Positions 1 to 6,092 of a stretch of 7,873 bases of DNA are shown here, piece by piece. The notes beneath the pieces were generated by a model. That model did no database searches and was not told the DNA's origin. It worked only from the letters and a program-made list of their open reading frames with translations. The stretch's first letter is position 1; the number at the start of each line of letters is the position of its first letter. The position numbers and the translations under genes are program-made. Origin of the DNA: PWND01 sp964601515 (GTDB lineage Bacteria; Bacteroidota; Bacteroidia; Bacteroidales; UBA7960); contig CAZRNU010000136.1 of NCBI GenBank assembly GCA_964601515.1, positions 1 to 7,873 of the forward strand. The letters are read 5' to 3'.

Positions 1-6
1 ATCAGT

Positions 7-14
7 TATATTTG
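7..14 (+). promoter_or_regulatory. Possible Bacteroidota promoter -7 box (TATATTTG)
   Basis: TATATTTG fits the Bacteroidota -7 consensus TAnnTTTG exactly. The -33 element would fall outside the window, so it cannot be checked. The box lies about 145 bases before the ATG of the deacetylase gene at 158, which implies a long leader containing the CTCCGTG repeat. An 8-base degenerate match in AT-rich DNA can arise by chance, so this is only a candidate. Confidence 0.25.
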
Positions 15-63
15 ATGTGATTATAAAAATCTAACGGAGGTTTTTAGACGGACTGACGTGTAA

Positions 64-87
64 CTCCGTGCTCTCCGTGTCTCCGTG
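64..87. repeat. Triple CTCCGTG direct repeat (intergenic)
   Basis: CTCCGTG occurs three times, at 64-70, 73-79 and 81-87, followed by GTA. ACGGAG at 34-39 is complementary to any of these copies, so a small hairpin is possible. From general knowledge, similar strings (CTCTGTG/CTCCGTG runs, or the reverse complement CACGGAG) are scattered between genes in many environmental Bacteroidota genomes. That is recollection and was not checked here. No coding sense is evident. Confidence 0.6.
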
Positions 88-92
88 GTAAG

Positions 93-129
93 AAAAGTTA
101 CAAACTAAAAACGAAAAGTTAAAAAAGAT
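93..129. repeat. Low-complexity AAAAGTTA-type repeat, upstream edge of the deacetylase gene
   Basis: This A-rich stretch contains AAAAGTTA twice (from about 93 and 114) with related AAACTAAAAACG between them. Similar AAAAGTTA units recur after the deacetylase gene at 945-982, so this gene has the same simple sequence at both edges. The unit is degenerate and the borders are approximate. Confidence 0.4.
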
Positions 130-157
130 ACCGGAAGTGAAAAACGAAAAACAGAAA

Positions 158-970
158 ATGGACTTCACCCTTCCTTCATATCAATTACTTCTAACCAGCT
201 TAAAATCAGCCGGCTACACATTTCAAACCTTCTATGACTTTTCACTGAATCCAAATGAGCGAGTCATCATCCTCCGCCACGATATCGATAAGAGGCCAAA
301 AAATGCCTTAAAAATGGCAAGGCTTGAAAAGGAGCTTGGAATTGTTGGTTCTTATTATTTCAGGAGTTTGCCGTGTTCTTTTGATGTGGAGATTATAAAA
401 CAAATTGCCGAACTAGGTCACGAGATAGGATATCATTATGAGAATTTATCTGAGAACAAGGGCAACCTCGAAAAAGCTATTGAAGATTTCAAAAACAATC
501 TGGAGAAATTTAGGGAGATTGCAGATATAAAAACCATCTGCATGCACGGCAGTCCAATGTCTAAGTGGGACAATCGTACGCTTTGGGAAAAATATGATTA
601 TCGCGATTTCGACATAATTGCCGAACCTTACTTTGATGTTGATTTCTCAAAGGTTCTTTATATAACTGACACCGGCAGAAGGTGGGACGGAGAAAAAGTA
701 AGCATTAGAGATAAGGTAACATCTCACACACCAAACCTCAAACCCAATACCCAACACCCGATACCCGATACCCGATACCCGATACCCCTCTCCCATCCCT
801 TCAAAAAAACTAAAGACATTATCGCTGCCGCAGAACAGGGCTTGCTTCCCGATAAAATCATGATTACCATCCACCCTCAGCGCTGGACCAACAGCCCATT
901 GCCATGGATGAAAGAGTTGATTTGGCAGAATGTCAAGAATGTGGTAAAAAAGTTAATAGTGAAAAGCTAA
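158..970 (+). CDS. Polysaccharide deacetylase-like protein (NodB-fold, HDID type)
   Basis: This is a 270-residue cytoplasmic protein of the NodB/CE4 carbohydrate deacetylase fold; the likely role is removal of N-acetyl groups from a sugar or glycan precursor. The metal-site motif RHDID is at residues 40-44 (D42 as candidate base, H41/D44 nearby). EIGYHYE at 89-95 supplies H93, CMHGSP has H130, and TDTGRRW (170-176) and HPQRW (239-243) are typical of this subfamily. The usual second His of the H-x-x-x-H motif is absent, so metal binding may differ. I see no signal peptide. The ATG at 158 is preferred because homologs begin near M-x-F-T-L; an in-frame GTG at 137 would add seven Lys-rich residues. 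Residues 193-211 are encoded by a heptamer repeat and look like an insertion between fold elements. The C-terminus KKLIVKS runs into low-complexity DNA. The family is fairly sure; the substrate is unknown. Confidence 0.82.
   Translation: MDFTLPSYQLLLTSLKSAGYTFQTFYDFSLNPNERVIILRHDIDKRPKNALKMARLEKELGIVGSYYFRSLPCSFDVEIIKQIAELGHEIGYHYENLSENKGNLEKAIEDFKNNLEKFREIADIKTICMHGSPMSKWDNRTLWEKYDYRDFDIIAEPYFDVDFSKVLYITDTGRRWDGEKVSIRDKVTSHTPNLKPNTQHPIPDTRYPIPLSHPFKKTKDIIAAAEQGLLPDKIMITIHPQRWTNSPLPWMKELIWQNVKNVVKKLIVKS
735..788. repeat. Period-7 tandem array (ACCCGAT) inside the deacetylase coding sequence
   Basis: Seven-base units run in register: ACCTCAA (735-741), ACCCAAT (742-748), ACCCAAC (749-755), four perfect ACCCGAT copies (756-783), then partial ACCCC. 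Three units make 21 bases, so the protein shows a seven-residue period (PIPDTRY followed by PIP). Seven is not a multiple of three, so gain or loss of a single unit shifts the frame. By my reading, loss leads to TGA at 861-863 and gain leads to TAA at 811-813, both before the HPQRW motif. Heptanucleotide tandem repeats are known as intergenic elements in other bacteria, for example cyanobacterial STRRs. Here the array lies within a gene. Confidence 0.85.
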
Positions 971-982
971 AAGTTAAAAGTT
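945..982. repeat. Low-complexity AAAAGTTAA-type repeat at the 3' end of the deacetylase gene
   Basis: Degenerate AAAAGTTAA / AAAAGCTAA units run from within the last codons (VKKLIVKS) past the stop at 968-970. The final residues and the stop codon are therefore probably supplied by repeat DNA rather than by the ancestral gene. The unit resembles the one at 93-129. Confidence 0.4.
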
Positions 983-1022
983 CTTGAAGTAACTCGTCTT
1001 AGACACGTGATTGCAATGAGGA

Positions 1023-1041
1023 GATGAGGCGATGATGTGAT
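1023..1041. repeat. Left arm of inverted repeat flanking the four-helix-bundle gene
   Basis: GATGAGGCG (1023-1031) followed by ATGATGTGAT (1032-1041) is complementary to the right arm: the first part pairs with 1489-1497 and the second with 1471-1480, leaving about eight unpaired bases (1481-1488) on the right side. GATGAGGCG is repeated directly at 1039-1047. The arm lies 46 bases before the preferred ATG at 1088. Confidence 0.7.
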
Positions 1042-1087
1042 GAGGCGTGAAAAGGAAATATCAAAACAAGAAAATAAAATCAACCAA

Positions 1088-1468
1088 ATGCTAATTAAAT
1101 CTCACAAAGAATTAGAAGTTTATAAACATGCATTCAATGCTGCGCTTGAAATTTACAAATTGACATTGCTGTTTCCTAATGATGAGAAATACTCTTTAAC
1201 AGATCAAATTCGTAGAAGTAGCAGGTCTGTTTGTGCAAACATTGCTGAAGCATTTAGAAAAAGAAGATATGAAAAACACTTCGTGTCCAAACTTACTGAT
1301 GCTGAATCAGAAGCAGCTGAAACACAAGTATGGCTAGAGTTCGCAAATGCTCACAAGTATGTTGATGCAACCTTATTTGAAAGTCTTTTAGATAAATATG
1401 AACATATTATAGCGATGATTGTGAAAATGCAAACTCAATCCACTAAATGGTCAATACAACAGAAATAG
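1088..1468 (+). CDS. Four-helix-bundle protein (23S rRNA intervening-sequence family)
   Basis: This 126-residue protein belongs to the small four-helix-bundle family first met as the ORF of 23S rRNA intervening sequences (S23/IVS family, related to the Avd fold). The opening KSHKELEVYK, the block QIRRSSRSVCANIAE (residues 40-54) and the later alternation of ETQVWLEFA and the final YEHIIAMIVKM helix are family hallmarks. The structure is all-alpha and small, with no signal or membrane segment. Related proteins form pentamers with a basic surface, and nucleic-acid binding has been proposed, but the cellular role is not settled. The ATG at 1088 gives the usual family length and N-terminus; GTG 1037 or ATG 1040 would add 16-17 residues encoded partly by the left repeat arm. 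The right repeat arm starts two bases after the stop, suggesting that gene plus arms form one unit inserted between its neighbours. No part in polysaccharide synthesis is evident. Confidence 0.88.
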   Translation: MLIKSHKELEVYKHAFNAALEIYKLTLLFPNDEKYSLTDQIRRSSRSVCANIAEAFRKRRYEKHFVSKLTDAESEAAETQVWLEFANAHKYVDATLFESLLDKYEHIIAMIVKMQTQSTKWSIQQK

Positions 1469-1470
1469 GA

Positions 1471-1497
1471 ATCACATCATCTCATTAACGCCTCATC
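1471..1497. repeat. Right arm of inverted repeat flanking the four-helix-bundle gene
   Basis: ATCACATCATC (1471-1481) is a perfect 11-base reverse complement of 1031-1041, and CGCCTCATC (1489-1497) is that of 1023-1031 (and also of 1039-1047). The arm begins directly after the TAG at 1466-1468. It is not followed by a T-run, so a simple intrinsic terminator is not indicated. The 68 bases from 1498 to the wecB start are A-rich and show no convincing promoter. Confidence 0.7.
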
Positions 1498-1565
1498 GCA
1501 TCAACAAAATAAAAAAACTCTTTCCCAAAAACTACGTATAACTCTCAAAACAAACAAATTAAACA

Positions 1566-2741
1566 ATGAAAATCATCTCGGTTGTTGGTGCGCGCCCAAA
1601 TTTCATTAAAATTGCTCCTTTTGTTCATGCTGTTAACAAGCATAATGCCGCCGTTGGCAATACCAGTAGAGATTTTATTGAACATGTTTTGGTACATACA
1701 GGACAGCACTACGACGACAAAATGTCGGCACAGTTTTTCAAAGAATTAAACATTCCTCAGCCTGATATCAATCTGGGAATAGTCGATGGGACTCACGCCG
1801 AGCAGGTTGGAAATACAATGATTGAATTTGAGAAGGTAATTCGTGAGCAAAAACCTCATTGGGTTGTAGTTCTAGGAGATGTGAATGCAACTTTAGCTTG
1901 CTCAATTACAGCAAAAAAAGAATGGGTAAAGTGTTGCCATATTGAAGCAGGATTGAGATCTGGCGATATGAAAATGCCGGAAGAAATAAACAGAATTGTT
2001 ACTGACAGTATTTGCGATTTGCTTCTTACCCCAGACACCATTGCAGGTGAAAATCTCAGGAGAGAAGGGGCTACAGAAAAGCAAATCAAGTTTGTAGGGA
2101 ATATTATGATTGATACTTTGGAGATGTTCCGAAACAAAGCTGAAAAGCTTGCAATTGACGAAATCCTGATTGAAAACAACATTTTCAATCCTCCCATTGA
2201 AGGCAGATTTATTCCACCCGAGCCGCCTAAAAGATATGGATATGGCATTGTAACTCTTCATAGGCCATCTAATGTGGATGATTTAGCGTATCTCACAGAG
2301 TTAGTGAATTTTTTATGCAATGAGGTTGTAAATGATATTAACCTTATATGGCCAATTCATCCAAGAACCCTAAAAAACTTACGAGAGTTTGACCTATGGG
2401 AAAAAGTGAAGCGAACAAGAGGAATGATTTTGCTTGACCCCGTCAGCTATTTGGAAATGCTCAGGCTTAATATGGATGCAAAAATAGTTTTTACAGATAG
2501 CGGAGGTCTGCAAGAAGAGTGCACCGTTTTAGGCACACCTTGCCTTACGTTTAGATGGAATACAGAAAGACCTGTAACACTTACAAATTTTGGTGGAGTT
2601 AGTGTTCTTGTTGGTAATAATATCGAAAAAATCAGAGAAGAATATCTGCATGCAGTTGCTTCACCACGTAGGCCTGTTAGACCTGCCTTGTGGGATGGCA
2701 AAACCGCCGAACGTTGTCTAAAGGCGATATTGAATTATTGA
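1566..2741 (+). CDS. wecB: UDP-N-acetylglucosamine 2-epimerase, non-hydrolysing
   Basis: This 391-residue cytoplasmic enzyme should interconvert UDP-GlcNAc and UDP-ManNAc, supplying ManNAc or ManNAcA for surface polysaccharide. The GT-B-like two-domain fold is complete: GARPNFIK (8-15) with R10, HTGQHYDDK (44-52), GDVNATLA (104-111) with D105, HIEAGLRSGD (125-134) with E127, PEEINR (138-143) with E139, GNIMIDTL (178-185), TLHRPSN (230-236) with H232, PIHPRT (263-268), DSGGLQEE (311-318) and NTERPVT (332-338). These match the acid/base and UDP-binding positions known for E. coli WecB (D95, E117, E131, H213). A Pro-rich stretch at about 209-221 is an extra loop compared with the paralog downstream. 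It opens the polysaccharide gene set; the wzi-like gene follows after 87 bases that include a palindrome. An epimerase acting on a related UDP-HexNAc cannot be excluded. Confidence 0.93.
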   Translation: MKIISVVGARPNFIKIAPFVHAVNKHNAAVGNTSRDFIEHVLVHTGQHYDDKMSAQFFKELNIPQPDINLGIVDGTHAEQVGNTMIEFEKVIREQKPHWVVVLGDVNATLACSITAKKEWVKCCHIEAGLRSGDMKMPEEINRIVTDSICDLLLTPDTIAGENLRREGATEKQIKFVGNIMIDTLEMFRNKAEKLAIDEILIENNIFNPPIEGRFIPPEPPKRYGYGIVTLHRPSNVDDLAYLTELVNFLCNEVVNDINLIWPIHPRTLKNLREFDLWEKVKRTRGMILLDPVSYLEMLRLNMDAKIVFTDSGGLQEECTVLGTPCLTFRWNTERPVTLTNFGGVSVLVGNNIEKIREEYLHAVASPRRPVRPALWDGKTAERCLKAILNY

Positions 2742-2762
2742 TATAATTTTAACATCAAATGA

Positions 2763-2786
2763 AGAGACGCCATGCATGGCGTCTCT
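2763..2786. repeat. Perfect 24-bp palindrome between wecB and the wzi-like gene
   Basis: The half-site AGAGACGCCATG is followed immediately by its exact reverse complement, centred on ATGCAT. As RNA it could form a stem of about 9-10 bp with a tiny loop, or it could extrude as a cruciform. The bases after it are TGAAAATGG, not a T-run, so it does not look like a standard intrinsic terminator. Palindromes containing GAGACG/CGTCTC recur between genes in other bacteria as REP-like elements; that is recollection. It may stabilise the wecB mRNA end or mark a mobile palindromic repeat. Confidence 0.85.
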
Positions 2787-2828
2787 GAAAATGGATCTTT
2801 GAAAACATTTTCGTTATAGAAAAAACAT

Positions 2829-4508
2829 ATGAAAAACGTAATATTTTCTCTTCTTTTTATTGCAATCTGGTTTGGAGTCTCATCTCAATCTATTCCGGAA
2901 CACACATCCAACAAAGCCCTTTACGACTTTATCGATGAACTTGCAAATAATCATGTTATTGAAATTAGTAGTGTAGCAAAGCCCTACTCAAGAGAGTTTA
3001 TTGCCAAACAACTTGACATAGCAAATCAAAAAAAGGAAAAGTTATCACAAAGGCAGCTGCATATTCTATATCAGTATATTAATGAATTTTCGCTTGAGTT
3101 GAATATCCAAAGAGAGTCAGACGTTACAATTTTCAGAAAAGATTCAACTTTTTTATTTAGCCTTTTTCAACCAACGCTTGATTATAAAGATTCTATTTTT
3201 CGCTTTAGTCTTAAACCCATCTATGGAATCCAATTTTATACAAACAACAATGGACAAATACGCCACACATGGGGCGGGGCAGAGATTAATTCATATATTG
3301 GCGATAATTGGTCGGTCTATGTGAGCCTAAGAGACAACCAGCAAAAAGGAGGCAGACTCTCAAGCCCAACTTATTTTACTCAAAACCTGGGCGGTGTGTA
3401 CAAAGGTGTAACAGGCGGAGGTGCAGGAGGTGAGTTTAGTGAAATGAGAGGTGGGATTTCCGCATCATGGAATTGGGGTGCAGTGTTTTTTGAAAAAAAT
3501 CATGTGTTGTGGGGCGATAATTACAACGGCGCAAATATTTTCTCAGGACAAACACCTTCGTTCCCAATGCTTAGGTTGCATTTGAACCCTGCCAAGTGGC
3601 TAGAATTTGATTATTTTCACGGATGGCTTAATTCAATGGTTGTTGATAGTATGAGAACATACACGCCATATGAAGGATCTCTGATTAAGGAAGTTTACAG
3701 GAAAAAGTATGTCGCAGCAAACATGTATACCCTAAAAATTCTTCCCAGATTAAACATATCGATTGGTAATTCAGTAGTGTACGATGACGAAAATGTAAAC
3801 CCGGGTTATCTTATCCCATTCTTTTTTTATAAGTCTGTAGTGCATACACAAACATCAGGACTTAAACACAATCACAACTCTGCCATGTTCTTAAATATTA
3901 GCTCACGACAAATTAAGCATCTTCATGTTTATGGAAGTTTTTTTATTGATGAATTTTCTAAAACAAGAATTGGCGACGATGAAAGGAATAATTTCACGAG
4001 CACTAAAGCAGGTGCTAAACTTAGTAATTGGCCAATACGAAATGTTTCTATAACCGGAGAGTATACATATACTTATCCAATGACTTATCAACACAGAACT
4101 CCTACAACAACCTTCGAAAGCAACAATTATAATCTTGGCCATTATCTTAGATCTAATGCAAGAGAATTGTTTTTGGCAATAAACATTCAACCGTATAAAG
4201 GTCTTATGCTTGGAGTATCATACACCAAAGCTGAGAATGGCAATGAGTATCCATATCTTTATGGAACAGGAAGTGTAGATGATAAGCCTTTTATGAAAGA
4301 CATCACCTGGTCAAACGAAACTACCGCCATTAATGCCAAATATCTTCTTTACAATAACTTTAGCATTTTTGCCGAGGTATATTATATGAATATTCATGGG
4401 TATAATGTAGATGGTATAACAGCTCAGCAATATCTTGACATGTTTTCTCCAACACTATTTCACGGAAAAACAACCACGTTCTCTTTTGGCTTTCAGATGG
4501 GATTTTAA
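2829..4508 (+). CDS. Wzi-family capsule assembly outer-membrane protein
   Basis: This 559-residue protein is predicted to be exported and to form an outer-membrane beta-barrel of the capsule-assembly Wzi type. In E. coli, Wzi is a lectin that anchors capsule to the cell surface. A signal peptide is clear: MKN, a hydrophobic core at about 4-16, and cleavage near VSS-Q (19/20). A helical N-terminal segment (about 24-92) contains SNKALYDFIDELANN and AKPYSREFIAKQL, a pattern common in Bacteroidota members. The rest is built of alternating aromatic strands with a Gly-rich loop (GGGAGG, 196-201) and a core WGDNYNGANIFSGQ (228-241). The chain ends in FSFGFQMGF, a terminal aromatic strand as expected for insertion by the Bam machinery. 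Neighbours supply sugar nucleotide (WecB) and membrane functions, consistent with surface glycan assembly. The vanZ-like gene follows after 15 bases, so the two are probably co-transcribed. The family call is good; the exact ligand is unknown. Confidence 0.85.
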   Translation: MKNVIFSLLFIAIWFGVSSQSIPEHTSNKALYDFIDELANNHVIEISSVAKPYSREFIAKQLDIANQKKEKLSQRQLHILYQYINEFSLELNIQRESDVTIFRKDSTFLFSLFQPTLDYKDSIFRFSLKPIYGIQFYTNNNGQIRHTWGGAEINSYIGDNWSVYVSLRDNQQKGGRLSSPTYFTQNLGGVYKGVTGGGAGGEFSEMRGGISASWNWGAVFFEKNHVLWGDNYNGANIFSGQTPSFPMLRLHLNPAKWLEFDYFHGWLNSMVVDSMRTYTPYEGSLIKEVYRKKYVAANMYTLKILPRLNISIGNSVVYDDENVNPGYLIPFFFYKSVVHTQTSGLKHNHNSAMFLNISSRQIKHLHVYGSFFIDEFSKTRIGDDERNNFTSTKAGAKLSNWPIRNVSITGEYTYTYPMTYQHRTPTTTFESNNYNLGHYLRSNARELFLAINIQPYKGLMLGVSYTKAENGNEYPYLYGTGSVDDKPFMKDITWSNETTAINAKYLLYNNFSIFAEVYYMNIHGYNVDGITAQQYLDMFSPTLFHGKTTTFSFGFQMGF

Positions 4509-4523
4509 TTAATACAAACATCA

Positions 4524-4886
4524 ATGAAACGTTACCTAATTTATCTATACTTAGCAATAATATTAGCACTTATTTTAATCCCATTAGAAAAAACAACATT
4601 TACTGACATTAATGATGTCTATGTTCTTGAATTTCGTGTTGATTACTTATTTCATATCATTCTATTTTTACCCTGGGTATTTGTTTGTCATTTGTCTTTC
4701 GGCAGACTCACAACCAAGGGAAAATTATTTGTTTTGTTTGCCGGTGTATTAATAGCCGCTGTATCAGAACTCATTCAGCTAATGATTATATACAGGACAT
4801 TTAATGTAAACGACCTGCTTTTTAATATATCAGGGATACTAATTGGAGCTTTTTTTTGGTTAATTATTTCAAAAAGAAACAAATAG
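4524..4886 (+). CDS. VanZ-like small inner-membrane protein
   Basis: This 120-residue protein has four predicted membrane helices (about 4-20, 42-58, 67-89, 99-116). The family's polar motifs lie within or next to the helices: D40-x-x-x-H44, SELIQ (81-85), and R91 with F-N-V-N-D97 followed by N101 and G104. This fits the VanZ-like family, named after an enterococcal teicoplanin-resistance protein; in most bacteria the role is undefined. It should not be read as evidence of drug resistance. The ATG lies 15 bases after the wzi-like stop, indicating one transcript. In Bacteroidota, small VanZ-like genes are often found among envelope genes. A candidate promoter follows it, so the next gene may have its own transcription start. 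Confidence 0.85.
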   Translation: MKRYLIYLYLAIILALILIPLEKTTFTDINDVYVLEFRVDYLFHIILFLPWVFVCHLSFGRLTTKGKLFVLFAGVLIAAVSELIQLMIIYRTFNVNDLLFNISGILIGAFFWLIISKRNK

Positions 4887-4897
4887 CAGCCAAAATC

Positions 4898-4923
4898 TTG
4901 TTAGAATTTTATTTTTAACTTTG
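4898..4923 (+). promoter_or_regulatory. Candidate Bacteroidota promoter upstream of the epimerase-like gene
   Basis: TAACTTTG at 4916-4923 matches the -7 consensus TAnnTTTG in full. An upstream TTG (4898-4900) could be the -33 element, but the 15-base spacer is shorter than the usual range of about 17-23. Transcription would begin a few bases past 4923, giving a very short leader before the ATG at 4943. The site lies in the only sizeable gap between the vanZ-like gene and the epimerase paralog, which favours a real role. Confidence 0.5.
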
Positions 4924-4942
4924 TAAGATAAAAAACCATTAT

Positions 4943-6061
4943 ATGCTAAAAATTGTAAGTATTGCATCAACTCCGCAAAACCTTGTAAAACTTGCCACTA
5001 TCGACAAGGCTTTAAAGAAATATCGCAAAAATGTAAAAAATATCATCTGTTTCTTAGGTCCTGAAAAAGACGAAAGAAATTCTTTGGGGAATTTTGTTGA
5101 TCTCGACCTGCCAAGAACACATTGGTATGTGAGCTACGGAGAAGGTTCTGATGTAGAACAAGCTGCAACGTCAATGCTAGAGTTTGAGAAGATATTAAAG
5201 GTCGAAAAACCTTCTCTTGTTTTTCTTTCAGGCCATGAAAATGCCACTCTTGCCTGCGGAATAGCTGCCTCAAAAATGAATGTAACATTAGCACATATCG
5301 ACGCAGGCTTAAGAAATTTTGACCGTGGAAGTCATGAAGAAATGAATCGTGTTTTAATAGATACTCTTTGCGATTATCATTTTGTTAGTGAGCATAGTGG
5401 AATGAAAAACCTTAGGGATGAAGGCGAAGAGAATAACAATATCTTCTTTACCGGTAATCCGCTTGTTGATAATCTTGAGATTTATTGGGATGAAATACAA
5501 GAAACAAAAGCTGTAGAAAAACTGAAAATTAAAGACAAAGATTATATTGTCGTTTTCTTTGAACACCCTGATAATCTCAACAACTTGCAAAGGATGAGGG
5601 AAATTGTTGACAAGCTTAACCGAATTGCAAAAAAATGTTTAATAGTATGGCCTTTAAGCCAAAAAGGGAAAAACAGTCTGTATGGCTTTATGCTCGACAA
5701 AAAGATTAGCAAGGATATTTTAGTAATGGATACTATTCCATATATTGAATTTTTGTCATTGCTGCATAAATCAAAAGCTGTTATGACAGATACTAGCGAA
5801 ATTCAGGAAGAAACTACATATCTTGGAGTGCAGTGTATTACTATTAGAAAATTTACTGAAAGAATTGTAACTCTCGATGTTGGTACAAACCACTTGGTTG
5901 GTTTTGATGCAGAAAAAGCTGAAAAGATTACCGAAGATATTCTTGAAGGAACTGTAAAGCCGGGACGAGTGCCCGAAATGTGGGACGGTAAGGCAGGCAA
6001 AAGAATTGCTGAAATTACAGTTGAGGAAATTCTTGGAATTTCTGATGAGTCTACCGAATAA
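4943..6061 (+). CDS. Degenerate UDP-GlcNAc 2-epimerase-fold protein (WecB paralog, catalytic residues lost)
   Basis: This 372-residue protein aligns along its whole length with the WecB encoded at 1566-2741 but lacks most of its active site. Scaffold elements remain: NATLACG (100-106), HIDAGLR (118-124), EEMNR (132-136), GNPLVDNL (171-178), QEET (288-291), TERIVT (305-310) and MWDGKAGKR (346-354), the last matching LWDGKTAER in WecB. Key positions differ: R10 to T10, D105 to H98, E127 to D120, H232 to E207 (or H208 with a one-residue gap), the PIHPRT site to PLSQKG (237-242), and DSGG to DTSE (283-286). The HTGQHYD motif is missing and the Pro-rich loop is absent. The reading frame is open and ends in tandem TAA codons, so this is not simple decay. 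It may be a non-catalytic partner, a binding protein, or an enzyme with new chemistry. Ordinary epimerase activity looks unlikely. The DUF354 gene follows after 31 bases. Confidence 0.85.
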   Translation: MLKIVSIASTPQNLVKLATIDKALKKYRKNVKNIICFLGPEKDERNSLGNFVDLDLPRTHWYVSYGEGSDVEQAATSMLEFEKILKVEKPSLVFLSGHENATLACGIAASKMNVTLAHIDAGLRNFDRGSHEEMNRVLIDTLCDYHFVSEHSGMKNLRDEGEENNNIFFTGNPLVDNLEIYWDEIQETKAVEKLKIKDKDYIVVFFEHPDNLNNLQRMREIVDKLNRIAKKCLIVWPLSQKGKNSLYGFMLDKKISKDILVMDTIPYIEFLSLLHKSKAVMTDTSEIQEETTYLGVQCITIRKFTERIVTLDVGTNHLVGFDAEKAEKITEDILEGTVKPGRVPEMWDGKAGKRIAEITVEEILGISDESTE

Positions 6062-6092
6062 TAAAATCTGTGGCATCTATTAAAACTTATTA

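Noticed and set aside
2..34. Tail of an upstream gene ending at TAA 32-34
   Set aside because: Only ten codons are visible and nothing in them is recognisable; they also overlap the possible -7 box.
137..157. GTG at 137 as the deacetylase start
   Set aside because: It adds a Lys-rich stretch derived from A-rich low-complexity DNA; ATG 158 gives the family-like N-terminus.
647..874. Reverse-strand open frame with a GYRVSGIGYRV repeat protein
   Set aside because: It is the antisense reading of the ACCCGAT heptamer array inside the deacetylase gene; a period-7 repeat free of stops opens several frames.
1037..1087. GTG 1037 or ATG 1040 as the four-helix-bundle start
   Set aside because: The extra 16-17 residues overlap the left repeat arm and exceed the usual family N-terminus; ATG 1088 is the better start.
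1856..2261. Two reverse-strand open frames
   Set aside because: Both are fully antisense to the well-supported wecB gene, in different frames, with no recognisable domain.
2763..2786. Palindrome as an intrinsic terminator of wecB
   Set aside because: No T-run follows on the + strand (TGAAAATGG), so it does not fit the standard model; kept as a palindromic repeat.
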